Positions 33,420 through 44,719 of a stretch of 64,000 bases of DNA are shown here, piece by piece (within the stretch, counting starts at the first letter, position 1; every line of letters begins with the position of its first letter). The notes under the pieces were generated by a model. That model saw only the letters and a program-made list of their open reading frames with translations. It was not told the origin of the DNA and ran no database searches. Source of the stretch: Prochilodus magdalenae (taxonomy: Eukaryota; Chordata; Actinopteri; Characiformes; Prochilodontidae); NCBI GenBank assembly GCA_024036415.1, contig JAMWET010001098.1:1-64000 (forward strand), in the 5' to 3' direction. A program made the translations under genes and the position numbers.

Positions 33420-35290
33420 CTTTGCCCTTATTAGTGTTGCTAAGGTGGTTGCCAAGGTGTTGCTAGGCAGCTGTTACAATGCCCCAAATAGTTGTGACTA
33501 GGTGGTTGCCAAGGTGTTGCTAAGGTGGTGTCCCAGGTGGTTCCTATGGTGGTCGAAACCTCGCTCCCTTCTTGCTTCCTCTGTTCCTCTCTTCTTCTCT
33601 ACCTCCCTCCCTCTTCCCCATCCCTTACTCCTTTCCTCAGTCCTACCCTTCTTCCCTCCCTTGATCACTTCCTCCCTTAGGCGGTTGCCAAGGTGTTGCT
33701 AAGGTGGTTCCTATGGTGGTTCCTATGGTGGTCGAAACCTTGCTCCCTTCTTGCTTCCTATGTTCCTCTCTTCTTCTCTACCTCCCTGCCTCTTCCCCAT
33801 CCTTTCCTCCTTTCCTCAGTCCTACCCTTCTTCCCTTTCTTGATCACTTCCTCCCTTAGGTGGTTGCCAAGGTGTTGCTAAGGTGGTGTCCCAGGTGGTT
33901 CCTATAGTGGTCGAAACCTCGCTCCCTTCTGGCTTCCTCTGTTCCTCTCTTCTTCTCTACCTCCCTCCCTCTTCCCCATCCCTTACTCCTTTCCTCAGTC
34001 CTACCCTTCTTCCCTCCCTTGATCACTTCCTCCCTTAGGTGGTTGCCAAGGTGTTGCTAAGGTGGTGTCCCAGGTGGTTCCTATGGTGGTTGAAGCCTTG
34101 CTCCCTTCTTGCTTCCTCTGTTCCTCTCTTCTTCTCTACCTCCCTCCCTCTTCCCCATCCCTTACTCCTTTCCTCAGTCCTCCCCTTCTTTCATCCCTTG
34201 ATCACTTCCTCCCTTAGGTGGTTGCCAAGGTGTTGCTAAGGTGGTGTCCCAGGTGGTTCCTATGGTGGTCGAAACCTCGCTCCCTTCTTGCTACCTCTGT
34301 TCTTCTCTTCTTCTCTACCTTCCTCCCTCTTCCCCATCCCTTACTCCTTTCCTCAGTCCTACCCTTCTTCCCTCCCTTGATCACTTCCTCCCTTAGGTGG
34401 TTGCCAAGGTGTTGCTAAGGTGGTGTCCCAGGTAGTTCCTATGTTGGTCGAAACCTTGCTCCCTTCTTGCTTCCTCTGTTCCTCTCTTCTTCTCTACCTC
34501 CCTCCCTCTTCCCCATCCCTTACTCCTTTCCTCAGTCCTACCCTTCTTCCCTCCCTTGATCACTTCCTCCCTTAGGTGGTTGCCAAGGTGTTGCTAAGGT
34601 GGTGTCCCAGGTGGTTCCTATGGTGGTCGAAACCTCGCTCCCTTCTTGCTTCCTCTGTTCCTCTCTTCTTCTCTACCTCCCTCCCTCTTCCCCATCCCTT
34701 ACTCCTTTCCTCAGTCCTACCCTTCTTCCATCCCTTGATCACTTCCTCCCTTAGGTGGTTGCCAAGGTGTTGCTAAGGTGGTGTCCCAGGTGGTTCCTAT
34801 GGTGGTCGAAACCTCGCTCCCTTCTTGCTTCCTCTGTTCCTCTCTTCTTCTCTACCTCCCTCCCTCTTCCCCATCCCTTACCCCTTTCCTCAGTCCTACC
34901 CTTCTTCCATCCCTTGATCACTTCCTCGCTTAGGTGGTTGCCAAGGTGTTGCTAAGGTGTTGCCCCAGGTGGTTCCTATGGTGGTCGAAACCTCGCTCCC
35001 TTCTTGCTTCCTCTGTTCCTCTCTTCTTCTCTACCTCCCTACCTCTTCCCTGTCCCTTACTCCTTTCCTCAGTCCTACCCTTCTTCCATCCCTTGATCAC
35101 TTCCTCCCTTAGGTGGTTGCCAAGGTGTTGCTAAGGTGGTGTCCCAGGTGGTTCCTATGGTGGTCGAAACCTTGCTCCCTTCCTGCTACCTCTGTTTCTC
35201 TCTTCTCCTCTACCTCCTTCCCTCTTCCCCATCCCTTACTCCTTTCCTCAGTCCTACCCTTCTTCCCTCCCTTGATCACTTCCTCCCTTG
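33420..35290. repeat. 179-bp tandem repeat (about 10 copies)
   Basis: Each unit has a purine/GT part (gtggttgccaaggtgttgct, gtggttcctatggtggtcg) and a long CT-rich part (cttcttgcttcctctgttcc). The unit is 179 bp, repeated from 33.5 to 35.29 kb in the intron before the exon at 33,353. Open frames in it are translated repeat, since 179 is not a multiple of three and the frame rotates with each copy. Confidence 0.95.
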
Positions 35291-35603
35291 CTTCCCCTCT
35301 CCCTCCATTGTTCTCTTACTTCCCCCTCATCCTACCTCTCTCCCTCCCTCGGGGGGGACATGAAACATGGATGTGGCTCAACACATCAAAACCACCACCA
35401 CTTCCTGCTAAAGCGGCTTTGAACTCGACCGCAATTACATAATCACCTCGTTACATAACACACACAGTTGTTATCATGTAATCTGGAGGCAGCCTAAAAT
35501 TACTGAGAGCATAAGCACTGCTTCATCTGCTCGTTAGACCAGAACGGGGAAGCAGGGCAGGACGCCGCCTGATGCCCAGGCTGTAACGGCCGGGTGGACT
35601 CAC

Positions 35604-35765
35604 AGCGTGGTAGTCTTTCTTCCTGGAGATGTTGCTGTTTCGTTCGCTCCAGTCAAAGGCCACCTCCTCTTCCTCCTTCTCATTAAGCCATATTAGCTCC
35701 TGGGTGGCCTGAGACACAAAGTCATGCAGGCTGTCCAGGTGCTTCTGCCTCTCTCTGGAGCAGCT
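35604..35765 (-). CDS. dst: dystonin exon: plakin domain
   Basis: 54 codons, phase 0 at both ends (...gtgtcttcag / GCT|gtgagt). It contains [19 protein letters not shown], one of the most conserved stretches of dystonin and MACF1. The following intron is filled by a 179-bp tandem repeat. Confidence 0.96.
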
Positions 35766-35852
35766 CTGAAGACACAGAATCAGGGGGGATGAGTGGGAAA
35801 CTGATTAGGAGCTCTTTTAAGGAACAACCAAATTCTGTGTACATCCACTTAC

Positions 35853-35930
35853 CAGCAGTCGTGCGTACTGGTTCTCCAAGTTCCCCAGCTTCTCTGAGTA
35901 GCTCTGTTTCAGTGGCGGCGTCATCTGTAT
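35853..35930 (-). CDS. dst: dystonin exon: plakin domain
   Basis: 26 codons, phase 0 to phase 0 (...gacttttcag / CTG|gtaagt). It reads IQMTPPLKQSYSEKLGNLEN and then QYARLL. It was found from splice sites; it is too short to stand out as an open frame. Confidence 0.94.
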
Positions 35931-35965
35931 CTGAAAAGTCAGATTGTAGATGTTAGTGGGATTGT

Positions 35966-36250
35966 AAACACCTCAGTGTCCTGTGCCCACTGATGAAGGA
36001 CTAGAGGAGGACCAACACTGCACTGTGCAGCAGCAGATGAGCTATCGTCTCTGACTGTCCATCTACAAGGTGGACCAGCAAGGTAGGAGTGTCTAATAGA
36101 GTGGACAGTGAGTGGACACAGTGTCTAAACACTCCAGCAGCACTGCTGTGTCTGATCCACTCACACCAGCACCACACACACTAACACCCCACCACCACGT
36201 CAGTGTCACTGCAGTGCTGAGAATGATCCACCACCCACATCCTACCAGGA
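35966..36250. mobile_element. dispersed palindromic element, copy B (partial)
   Basis: Carries the central and right-arm part: actgatgaaggactagagga, ctaatagagtggacagtgag, agcagcactgctgtgtctga. Confidence 0.7.
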
Positions 36251-36369
36251 AAGAGTCGTCAGTGTAAATCCGGCCTAGCTGCTGGCTTGAGTGTGGCGCC
36301 AGTGGGAGATGGAGAGATGCAACAAGGAGAGGGAGCAGAAGAGAGAGGGATTTTAGGAGGCAGGTGTCA

Positions 36370-36545
36370 GCTGGAGCTTAGGGAACCTTGTGGGTCGCTG
36401 GTTTGATTCCCTGAACCAACAGTAACGACTGAAGTGTCCCTGAGCAAGACACCTAACCCTCAACTTGGTGGATAGGACTGCCCACCGCTCCGGGCGAGTG
36501 TGCTCACTGCCCCCTAGTGTGGGTACGTGTGTGTTCCGCGAAACG
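36370..36545 (+). mobile_element. tRNA-derived SINE
   Basis: Contains a B-box-like ggtttgattcc after gggtcgct, then ccctgaaccaacagtaacga, gagcaagacacctaac, actgcccaccgctccgg and gccccctagtg. The body is typical of a fish SINE with a tRNA head. A truncated relative is at 7.12 kb. Confidence 0.65.
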
Positions 36546-36676
36546 AGGAGTAAATGCGAAAGACATGGCTCGACGGCTCTCTACTCAGAGAACGACTGGC
36601 CTAAAAACCCTCCCGAGGGGTGATTTCAAGCTCCCTGCATCCCTTTCGACAGCTTCAGTTAAAATGCCAACCCTAC

Positions 36677-36805
36677 CTCGCTTATCTTTGCCTCCTTAAG
36701 GCTCATCTGGAAGTCCTCGATGGCTTTGTGAACGTTCCTGTGAGTGTCTAAATGGGATTCCACGCTGGGCAGATCGGATCCCCATTCGCCTCGATCAAGC
36801 TGCAC
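36677..36805 (-). CDS. dst: dystonin exon: plakin domain
   Basis: 43 codons, phase 0 to phase 0 (...gtgttttag / GAG|gtaggg). It encodes [20 protein letters not shown] and ends SLKEAKISE. The sequence is close to mammalian dystonin. Confidence 0.95.
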
Positions 36806-36898
36806 CTAAAACACACACACACCGTTAACAGACGGCTGAAACAAAACCCCGACACTTCCAGACGACTGACCTCGGCGGAGAAGCTTCAGCCCTCTCAC

Positions 36899-37352
36899 CT
36901 GCATCTCCTCCACCCAGTTCAGCAGGTCCTGCACAAACTTCATATTGACCTCCTCCTCGGACAAGTTGGGGTCTACCAGCGACGACTTCAGCATAGGCTT
37001 GCGGATCTGCATCTGTTTCAGGTGCTGGAGGACCCCCGTTTCCATGTGTCCTCCGCCCACCAAGGCGGGCTGCATCCCGGGGGTCATGGCCGGGGTCATG
37101 GCTGGGGTTAAAGCTGGGGACAGGCCGGAGGACAGAGTAGAGACAGGTGTGACCAGGGCTCCAGGCGTGAGAGCCGGGGTCAGAGACGGACTCAGGCCTG
37201 CGTTCAGGCTCTGGGAGAAGCCTGAGTTCAAGCTCTGGGTGATTCCAGAGATCATGATCTTGGTCTGTTCGGAGGTCAGCGTGCGTCCCTTGCTGTAGAC
37301 TGACGAGCATTCTGTCCTGAGGGACAGCAGGTCATCACGAAGCTTCGATACT
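36899..37352 (-). CDS. dst: dystonin exon: plakin domain with Ser/Thr/Pro linker
   Basis: Largest plakin-domain exon here: 151 codons plus a split one. It begins [19 protein letters not shown] and runs through [17 protein letters not shown]. It contains the low-complexity linker with repeated [12 protein letters not shown] steps and ends [14 protein letters not shown] at CAG|gtgaga. The linker is fish-modified compared with the human SLTS-type repeats, but it sits at the same place between spectrin-like repeats. Confidence 0.95.
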
Positions 37353-37379
37353 CTGCAAAAGATCAGCCAATGCAGAAGA

Positions 37380-37790
37380 ATGGATTATACCATTACTATA
37401 AAGTGATATTCAGAGGTCTTATGTCTAGAGTAAGTGACATTTTGTTTAATAATTTGTATAAATTTAATATTTGTAGGAGATTTTTTAAGGTTTTATTAAA
37501 TATACAAAGTTTATTTTTGGCAAAACAACAAAAGGTTACATAATAAATAATAAACAGGTGAATTATAGTAACGGTTTCATCACCATTATTATGTAAAATC
37601 CATAAAAATTAATTTTATAAGTGAACATAAGGTAACAAATCCACTGCAGAGAACATATTTCTGCACATTTTATTCATAAATATTCATAAATATTGTTCTT
37701 GTTTCATGAATTTACTGAATTTAAACATACAGTGTGGGCGGGCACCTTTACCAACATGTTAAACTTCATCAAATAAACATAAAATAAACA
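37380..37790. other. intron, AT-rich, nothing identified
   Basis: AT-rich sequence between the exon starting at 37,352 and the TIR element. No exon or repeat is recognised. Confidence 0.4.
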
Positions 37791-37791
37791 C

Positions 37792-38840
37792 TACCAGTCA
37801 AAAGTTTAGGGACGGCTTCTCGTAGCAGGTTCTCCTCTGTTTATCTTAAAGCTTTACTGAAGACCTCAAACTATAAACTAGCACTCATGGAATTATCCAA
37901 TCCACCTTAAAACCCTCCAGAATGGAGCTATACAGTCCACCTTAAAACCCTGTCATGGAATTATCCAGTCCACCTTAAAATCCTCCAGAATGGAACTATA
38001 CAGTCCACCTTAAAACCCTCTCATTGAATTAAACAGTCCACCTTAAAACACTCCAGAATGGAATTATACAGTCCACCTTAAAACCCTCTCATGGAATTAT
38101 CCAGTCCACCTTAAAATCCTCCAGAATGGAACTATACAGTCCACCTTAAAACCCTCTCATTGAATTAAACAGTCCACCTTAAAACACTCCAGAATGGAAT
38201 TATACAGTCCACCTTAAAACCCTCTCATGGAATTATTCAGTCCACCTTAAAACACTCTCATGGAATTATCCAGTCCACCTTAAAATCCTCCAGAATGGAA
38301 CTATACAGTCCACCTTAAAACCCTCTCATTGAATTAAACAGTCCACCTTAAAACACTCCAGAATGGAATTATACAGTCCACCTTAAAACCCTCTCATGGA
38401 ATTATCCAGTCCACCTTAAAACACTCTCATGGAATTATAAAGTCCACCTTAAAACCCTCCAGAGTGGAGCTGTACAGGAGGATGGAGCAGCTTCCTTACC
38501 CTGCAGTGGAGCTGATAGAACAAGGTTTATTACTAAGCAGGTTTGGAGCGATTCTATTGGTCGGTCCATCATGAATATTCACTAACCTGAAAGGAGAACT
38601 AGAGCTTTTACACTGTGCAGAAAAAGAGATCAAAGTTTTTACACCACTAAATATATATTAGAGGTGGAGATATGGAGGAGTACCATACTGTGTACATCAG
38701 GAGTAGATGTGGTGTATCAGGATATGGACTGGTTCAGACTCTCAGCAGGTGGAGCTGTTCAGTGTACCACTGTAGAGTCTATAAGACCACCAGCCACACC
38801 CATTTAAAGGGGTGTACCCAAACTTTTGAACAGAACTGGT
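37792..38840. mobile_element. TIR element with internal 36-bp minisatellite, copy 1
   Basis: Left end taccagtcaaaagtttaggg; right end cccaaacttttgaacagaac, an inverted and diverged match. Inside, about 15 units of cagtccaccttaaaaccctc plus agaatggaattata run from 37.9 to 38.46 kb, followed by a constant ~370-bp part (gagctgatagaacaaggttt, cgattctattggtcggtcc). The 56.4-kb copy has the same layout. Confidence 0.85.
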
Positions 38841-38892
38841 GCATATGAACTAAACTCAGACATCATCAAGAGCCCTCCTAGACGTTTCCAAC

Positions 38893-39047
38893 CTTTGAAC
38901 GAGTTGATCAGCCAGGTAAAACTTCCCATCCAGCAGAATCTGGATGTCCACAACTTGCTGTCTCAGCAGGTTCTCGCATTCCAGCAGGTACCCTGCGACC
39001 TCGGCCTCGTTCTGGAACTGGATTCCAGATTCCAGTCTCTTTGCGTC
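38893..39047 (-). CDS. dst: dystonin exon: plakin domain
   Basis: Phase 0 start after ...cttcctccag. It encodes [20 protein letters not shown] and [17 protein letters not shown], and ends in a split Arg codon at AAAG|gttgga. Its donor lies only about 50 bases from a TIR element in the downstream intron. Confidence 0.94.
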
Positions 39048-39136
39048 CTGGAGGAAGGATCGGGACACGGCGAGTCAGTCTATCAGCTATGCAGGGATCA
39101 GTAAGCAGCCGAGGGGCTTCTCATGCCTGAACTTAC

Positions 39137-39230
39137 CGACTGCAGAGATGTCCGCGCTAGGGCCAGCTTGTCCTCTCCAGCCACGCAGTCTCGCTGGACT
39201 CTGTTCGCTATTTGCTGCAGCATTTCAAGT
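39137..39230 (-). CDS. dst: dystonin exon: plakin domain (shared acceptor for long and BPAG1e forms)
   Basis: The acceptor ...tcctctgtag delivers the last base of the Arg codon, then [14 protein letters not shown] and [14 protein letters not shown]. It ends phase 0 at TCG|gtaagt. This is the first exon common to isoforms started at 60.5 kb and at 41.1 kb. Confidence 0.95.
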
Positions 39231-39439
39231 CTACAGAGGAGAGAGAACGTCAGGGACTTACACAGAGTCACAGATTAACCCCTGCAGGTCCAACGGCTGC
39301 ATAACCAGGCCGCTCCTCGCTCTCAGAACCTACACTACTTATGTACTGATTCACAGTAGATACAGAGAACCGAGTGACTCAGTAAGAGGTCTGATTATTA
39401 GCCTCGCAGTAATTAAGCGCTGTTATTAGATATTAATAA

Positions 39440-40930
39440 TTTGTCACAGGGGAAAAGATATCGGCAAGAATTCAGGAATTGATGTGCAGTTAATTGTAAA
39501 CAAAGGAACCGAAAGTTTTTGCCAAATACCAGATGAATAACATAACAGAGCTAAAGGACTAACACTATAGCTAACCACTTAAACCAGATACTGATGGAGA
39601 CCTGTCATCTTCTAAGTGTGTTTTTTTTTAAATAAAATAAAATTAAAATTTAAAATTAAAATTAAAATTAAAATTAAAATTAAAATTAAAATTTAAAATT
39701 AAAAATAAAAATAAAAATAAAAATAAAAATAAAATAAAATAAAATAAAATAAATTAAATTAAATAAAATTAATAAAATTAAATTAATAAAATAAAATTAA
39801 ATTAAATAAAACATTAAATAAAACAAAAGTATACAACTAAACCAAAAAAAGCATAAATGAATAAAAATACATAAAATAAAATAAATCTAATATATAATAC
39901 ATCATAGCTGTATATGAAATACATGCATCTCCATTTCCACTTATGCATCATCTGAACACAGCTGCTGCTGTTTACACGGTGTGAGAATGGAGCAACAGAA
40001 ATGCCCCAGCTCCACTTGGAAAAGCGTCTTGTTCTATTAACTTACATTAAAATTAAATTAGGTTTTTGTCCTCTCCTGTTAATTACCTTTTTAAATTTAC
40101 TATAATATATTTACCATATACAGAAGCTTACAGTTTTGACAATTAATAGATAAATAATTTATTAAATATATATTTAATTACTGCAATGGAGAAGTAGCCG
40201 GACAGTGTATCGGTATATTAAATGAGAATATTAAAAGAGTTAAAATGAATAATTTTTTTTATTATAATATATTTGTATATGATTTACATGATCAATTTTA
40301 TTCTACGATAAGAAAAAAGTACACTTACAGTAAAGAGAGATCCATATGCAACTATTTAATCATTATTCATATTATATACCATTCTTGTCTAGTGAAAAAT
40401 AATTAATCATTAATAATAATAATAATATTTTTATGTGGTTTTTAGTTTTCTGGATATTATAGCCCTGACTGATGTTTTTTACATACTGTGCACATTTCCT
40501 GATGACTAGCCGAACAGGAACGCTGCAGCATCACTTTGAATAAACCACTTTACATTGACTTCCATTACGTTACGGCCGTTTTCACCCTCTCCAGTAAACT
40601 TAGTATTATGGAGATGCTTGTTTTTCTTTAGACAGCGATGATCTATCAAGCTCAGCAGGCATGTGTGGGTTCACTGGTGGTTATGGATAGTAACTACAGT
40701 GTCTAGATGTGTGTTGTAGATGATGTAGGTTCCCATCATCAGCACCAACCACCACGGTAAAGAACATCTGAGCCCCTACAACCAACCACTTCCCACTAAA
40801 CCCCACGAGACTTAGCCCAGTACAACACAACACAGTCACGACTACAAGCGAAACCTTCAACTACCAGGACCTCAGCCGGTAAGCCAAGCCTGCGGTAAAG
40901 CAATCCTCCGCCCTGAGCACGCCCCGCGAG
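39440..40930. repeat. AT-rich intron with (AAATT)n/(AAAAT)n microsatellite
   Basis: 39,630-39,900 is an almost pure (AAAATT)n/(AAAAT)n tract. 39,940-40,030 and 40,490-40,660 are pieces of the dispersed repeat also seen at 9.72 kb. This intron sits directly downstream of the BPAG1e first exon. No regulatory motif could be assigned. Confidence 0.6.
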
Positions 40931-40942
40931 CCGTAACCTCAC

Positions 40943-41097
40943 CTGGGCCCGTACACGGAGTTGTTGTTGAGATAGAGCGGGGTGCTGGAGAAAGGCTCCG
41001 GGCCTCCGGACAGCAAGTTCTCCGCCGAGCCCAGGCTGGTCAGAGTGCTGTTGCTCACGGACGACACACTGCCGCGGTACACCAGGTTGCTCTGCAT
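40943..41097 (-). CDS. dst: dystonin BPAG1e-specific first exon
   Basis: Encodes the Ser-rich epithelial N-terminus beginning MQSNLVYRGSVSSVSNSTL, with SAENLL further on, and ends YGP plus a split Arg codon at CCAG|gtgagg (phase 2). The pattern of residues resembles the start of human BP230 (MHSSSYSYRSSDSV). It replaces the actin-binding domain, so BPAG1e cannot bind actin through CH domains and works at hemidesmosomes. The frame continues 15 codons upstream to another Met at 41,142. I chose 41,097 because it aligns with the mammalian start and has A at -3. Confidence 0.88.
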
Positions 41098-41216
41098 GAT
41101 AGCGCCGCGGTCAGCCAACGCACCAAACGCGGCATCTACCACGCCTCCGTCATCTCAGCGCCGAGGAGCCTCGAGTGCAAAAAGCCTTGTGGTGCCACGA
41201 GGTTCAGGTCACTGCC

Positions 41217-41223
41217 ATTTATA
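41217..41223 (-). promoter_or_regulatory. TATA box of the internal BPAG1e promoter
   Basis: On the minus strand the sequence cttataaatgg lies about 120 bases upstream of the BPAG1e ATG at 41,097. That spacing suits a start site about 30 bases downstream and a short 5' UTR. The assignment comes from position and motif. No initiator or transcription start has been shown. Confidence 0.6.
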
Positions 41224-41229
41224 AGCTCA

Positions 41230-41730
41230 TGTGTGACAGCAGCAGAAAAGCCAGCCCCCCAAATAATATTCCCCTCTGGTGAAAAACACCTCGCATTCTT
41301 CTCAGACAGATGATCCCGCTACAGGTTCAGACAGTTACAGTGTGTCCGGGAGGGCACGGAATGTAATACTCCCGAGTGGCACACCCACCACTTTCACTCC
41401 GCTCCCTCAATAGAGACACTGTACGGACAGAATGGCTGTAATTACCCAGATTACAGCGCAACCAAGTATCAATACTGGAGGAGACTCCCACCACAAGACC
41501 CAACACAGAGAGTCCCATATGACTGATACATCAGCATTCAGACCTGTGTACGTGAACCAACCCATCCCCAACACACCCACTGTGAACACACAGCATTTAT
41601 GTGCAGGCTAAATACGTGGCTTGAGGGTACAGAATCCAAACGGGTGTGCACAGGGGAGTGGATCAGAATCTCTAGACGGGCTACAGTCAGGGTACAGTCA
41701 AGAGATGAGCAGCAGAGTTTGCTTTGTGGG
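41230..41730. other. region upstream of the BPAG1e promoter
   Basis: About 500 bases between the TATA box and the first mobile element. It would be the proximal regulatory region of the epithelial promoter. I see no motif that I can assign with confidence. Confidence 0.35.
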
Positions 41731-41769
41731 TTTTATACTGGAGCTTTTTGTACCAACAGCCACCATTAC

Positions 41770-42145
41770 AGACAGTGGTGTCCTCCATGAGTCATCCTGT
41801 TAGTGCAGCACCATCGGCAGACGGCTGCACCACGCAGGACTACATGCACACAGACCGTTACCACGACTGTCCTTAACACCACGTCACCGTCACCAAAGAC
41901 TGCAGTGGTGTCGTACCAGACTGTCATGGAGCGACTCAGAATGGCAGCGGGTCATCTTCAGTGACCAGTCCCGCTTTAGTCTTGGTGGAGACGCCCAACG
42001 AATCCGTGTGTGGAGGCACCGTGGTCAGCACCGAGATGAACGGTTTGTCGTCACACGTCCAGAAGGCCTGGTGTCCCTCCACCTCCACCCCTACCGCACC
42101 ATCTGCAGGAACTGTGTGAGGATGTTCAAGCTGCATGGGATGGAT
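41770..42145 (+). pseudogene. internally deleted Tc1-like transposase relic, copy 1
   Basis: The plus strand reads WCRTRLSWSDSEWQRVIFSD, SRFSLGGDAQRIRVWRHRG and DERFVVTRPEG, then jumps to LVSLHLHPYRTICRNCV. The part between the first catalytic Asp region and the C-terminal third is missing, and stops interrupt the frame. The copy at 52.8 kb has the same junction. Confidence 0.75.
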
Positions 42146-42829
42146 TATCACAGCACACTATTGACCAGACTCCAACTCCCAGAATCCCTCTGGAGATCAT
42201 GTGACTCTACCTTCCCCACCATCAGACAATCATGGGCCACCTTTCTGCTCCATCTAATTAGGACTACTGATTACTACGACCAGTGTATTCCACGATATAC
42301 GCTGTTTCTTTGCTGATATAGACCTTGAGTCCAGTTTCCGGTTCTGGATACCACAAGCCCGATCAATTACATTAACAGATCCCTTTAACTTCCGGTGGGA
42401 ATAAAATCCAAGACTGGACACTGGATCCAACGTCCAGATTTGAAGATCCGGGGTGTGTCCCAGTTGAGGATGTAGTATGTAGTACAGTTAAGAACGTTAT
42501 AGTGAGTATACTCTACGACTACACTTTGAACCAATCGGGTTTTGAGTCCGGTAGCACTTTTTTGAGCACTACTGTCCCACAATGCAATGGGAAACGGAAG
42601 GGGAGGACCCTTACACATCCGGGAAATTCTGAAGAAACAGGGGAGTGCCTGCGGCTGCGGTGGTGGCGGGACCAGAAATGGTGTCCAAATTTGTCCAAAC
42701 AGCCTGTGAAATAAATCTATTAAGCCTTCGGAGTCCAGCTCGGTATGACGTGCGCTTCATCACTTCCTGTTAGCAGAAACGATGTAGTATGCTAACACTG
42801 TCTGTGCCAACCTGCAGAACTCATACTAT

Positions 42830-43945
42830 TAGGATCAGTAGATAGTATATAGTGTGTAGTATATAGTGTGTAGTATTAATGTGTAGTATTAGTGTGTAGT
42901 ATTAGTGTGTAGCATTAGTGTGTAGTATTAGTGTGTAGTATATAGTGTGTAGTATTAGTGTGTAGCATTAGTGTGTAGTATATAGTGTGTAGTATTAATG
43001 TGTAGTATTAGTGTGTAGTATTAGTGTGTAGTATTAATGTGTAGTATTAGTGTGTAGTATTAGTGTGTAGTATATAGTGTGTAGTATTAATGTGTAGTAT
43101 TAGTGTGTAGTATATAGTGTGTAGTATTAATGTGTAGTATTAGTGTGTAGTATTAGTGTGTAGTATATAGTGTGTAGTATTAATGTGTAGTATTAGTGTG
43201 TAGTATTAGTGTGTAGTATATAGTGTGTAGTATTAATGTGTAGTATTAGTGTGTAGTATATAGTGTGTAGTATTAGTGTGTAGCATTAGTGTGTAGTATA
43301 TAGTGTGTAGTATATAGTGTGTAGTATTAGTGTGTAGTATATAGTGTGTAGTATTAATGTGTAGTATTAGTGTGTAGTATATAGTGTGTAGTATATAGTG
43401 TGTAGTATTAGTGTGTAGCATTAGTGTGTAGTATATAGTGTGTAGTATATAGTGTGTAGTATTAATGTGTAGTATTAGTGTGTAGTATTAGTGTGTAGTA
43501 TATAGTGTGTAGTATTAGTGTGTAGCATTAGTGTGTAGTATATAGTGTGTAGTATATAGTGTGTAGTATTAATGTGTAGTATATAGTGTGTAGTATTAGT
43601 GTGTAGTATATAGTGTGTAGTATTAATGTGTAGTATTAGTGTGTAGTATATAGTGTGTAGTATTAGTGTGTAGCATTAGTGTGTAGTATATTGTGTGTAG
43701 TATATAGTGTGTAGTATTAGTGTGTAGCATTAGTGTGTAGTATATTGTGTGTAGTATATAGTGTGTAGTATTAGTGTGTAGCATTAGTGTGTAGTATATA
43801 GTGTGTAGTATATAGTGTGTAGTATTAGTGTGTAGCATTAGTGTGTAGTATATAGTGTGTAGTATTAATGTGTAGTATTAGTGTGTAGTATATAGTGTGT
43901 AGTATATAGTGTGTAGTATTAGTGTGTAGCATTAGTGTGTAGTAC
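42830..43945. repeat. GTGTAGTATTA minisatellite (1.1 kb)
   Basis: Mosaic of three short units: gtgtagtattagt, gtgtagtatatagt and gtgtagcattagt, arranged in higher-order blocks. Reading frames in it are artefacts of the 12-14-bp units. Confidence 0.95.
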
Positions 43946-44367
43946 ACAACTGAGACCCAGCCTAGGGGGCAATACTGTCAGCAATGCTGAGGGCTTGAGT
44001 TCTGCCTGTAGAGTTGGATCCATCAGAATGAATCAAATGCATCAAGTGTTGTGACATCACAAACACGACTCACATTTAGGAGTTAGCCTCAGCGAGCAGA
44101 CGTTCTGGTCCAGACCCAAATCCTGATTTATTGCAGTTGCAGTATTATTTAGAAAACCCGCAACTAGATTTTTGGCCGGCCCTAGTGGAAACTGTGGAAA
44201 TGAGGTTGTTGCCTGAGTTATGACTTTAAATCTCAAAGATTTAACAGATCGAAAACCGACAAAGCGATCCTCAGCTCTCCTACACGACCCGCTCTGCCTC
44301 TGTGCTGTCAATAAGCTCCAGAGATGGAGAGATAAAGCTGATGAATCGCACTGCGGGCGTCTCATAC

Positions 44368-44495
44368 CTGTCCACCTCGGGCCTCAGGCTCTTCTCCCTC
44401 TCCAGCATGGCCACAATCAGCTTGCCCCATTCCTTCTCCACGTCGTTGGGGTGGTAGCCCTGCGGCAGATGGATGCGACCAAACTCGATCCACAC
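44368..44495 (-). CDS. dst: dystonin exon: plakin domain, last exon before the BPAG1e promoter
   Basis: Encodes [20 protein letters not shown] and EKSLRPEVD, then ends phase 2 at ACAG|gtatga. The phase matches the exon at 39,230, which the epithelial first exon at 40,943 also feeds. This is therefore the common junction where the long N-termini and the BPAG1e N-terminus converge. Confidence 0.95.
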
Positions 44496-44623
44496 CTGTC
44501 CCCCCGCACATCAAAAACACAGAGCTTACAGATCCTCCAGACATGCAGACACCGGGTCTCGCATACTTTCAGGCGAGTTCCTTGAAACACAGTCCTAATG
44601 AGAACCTCCTGACGGATACTGAC

Positions 44624-44719
44624 CTCTAGCATTTTGTACAGATGCTTGATTCTGGTCTTCTCGTTCTCTTTCACCGGGATTTCGCTCTCCTTGAAGTGCA
44701 GGTATTGCGAATAAAGTGC
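44624..44719 (-). CDS. dst: dystonin exon: plakin domain
   Basis: 32 codons, phase 0 to phase 0 (acceptor ...tgtttacccag, donor GAG|gtcagt). It reads [20 protein letters not shown] and ends LYKMLE, matching the mammalian segment ALYNQYLQFKETEIP. Confidence 0.94.

Noticed and set aside
33502..35442. Repeated 66-codon frames beginning MVAKVLLRWCPRW
   Set aside because: Each is the same part of a 179-bp non-coding tandem unit; the unit is not a multiple of three, so the frame rotates.
36380..36420. Possible functional tRNA gene (B-box-like ggtttgattcc)
   Set aside because: No matching A box or cloverleaf; downstream sequence recurs elsewhere as a SINE body.
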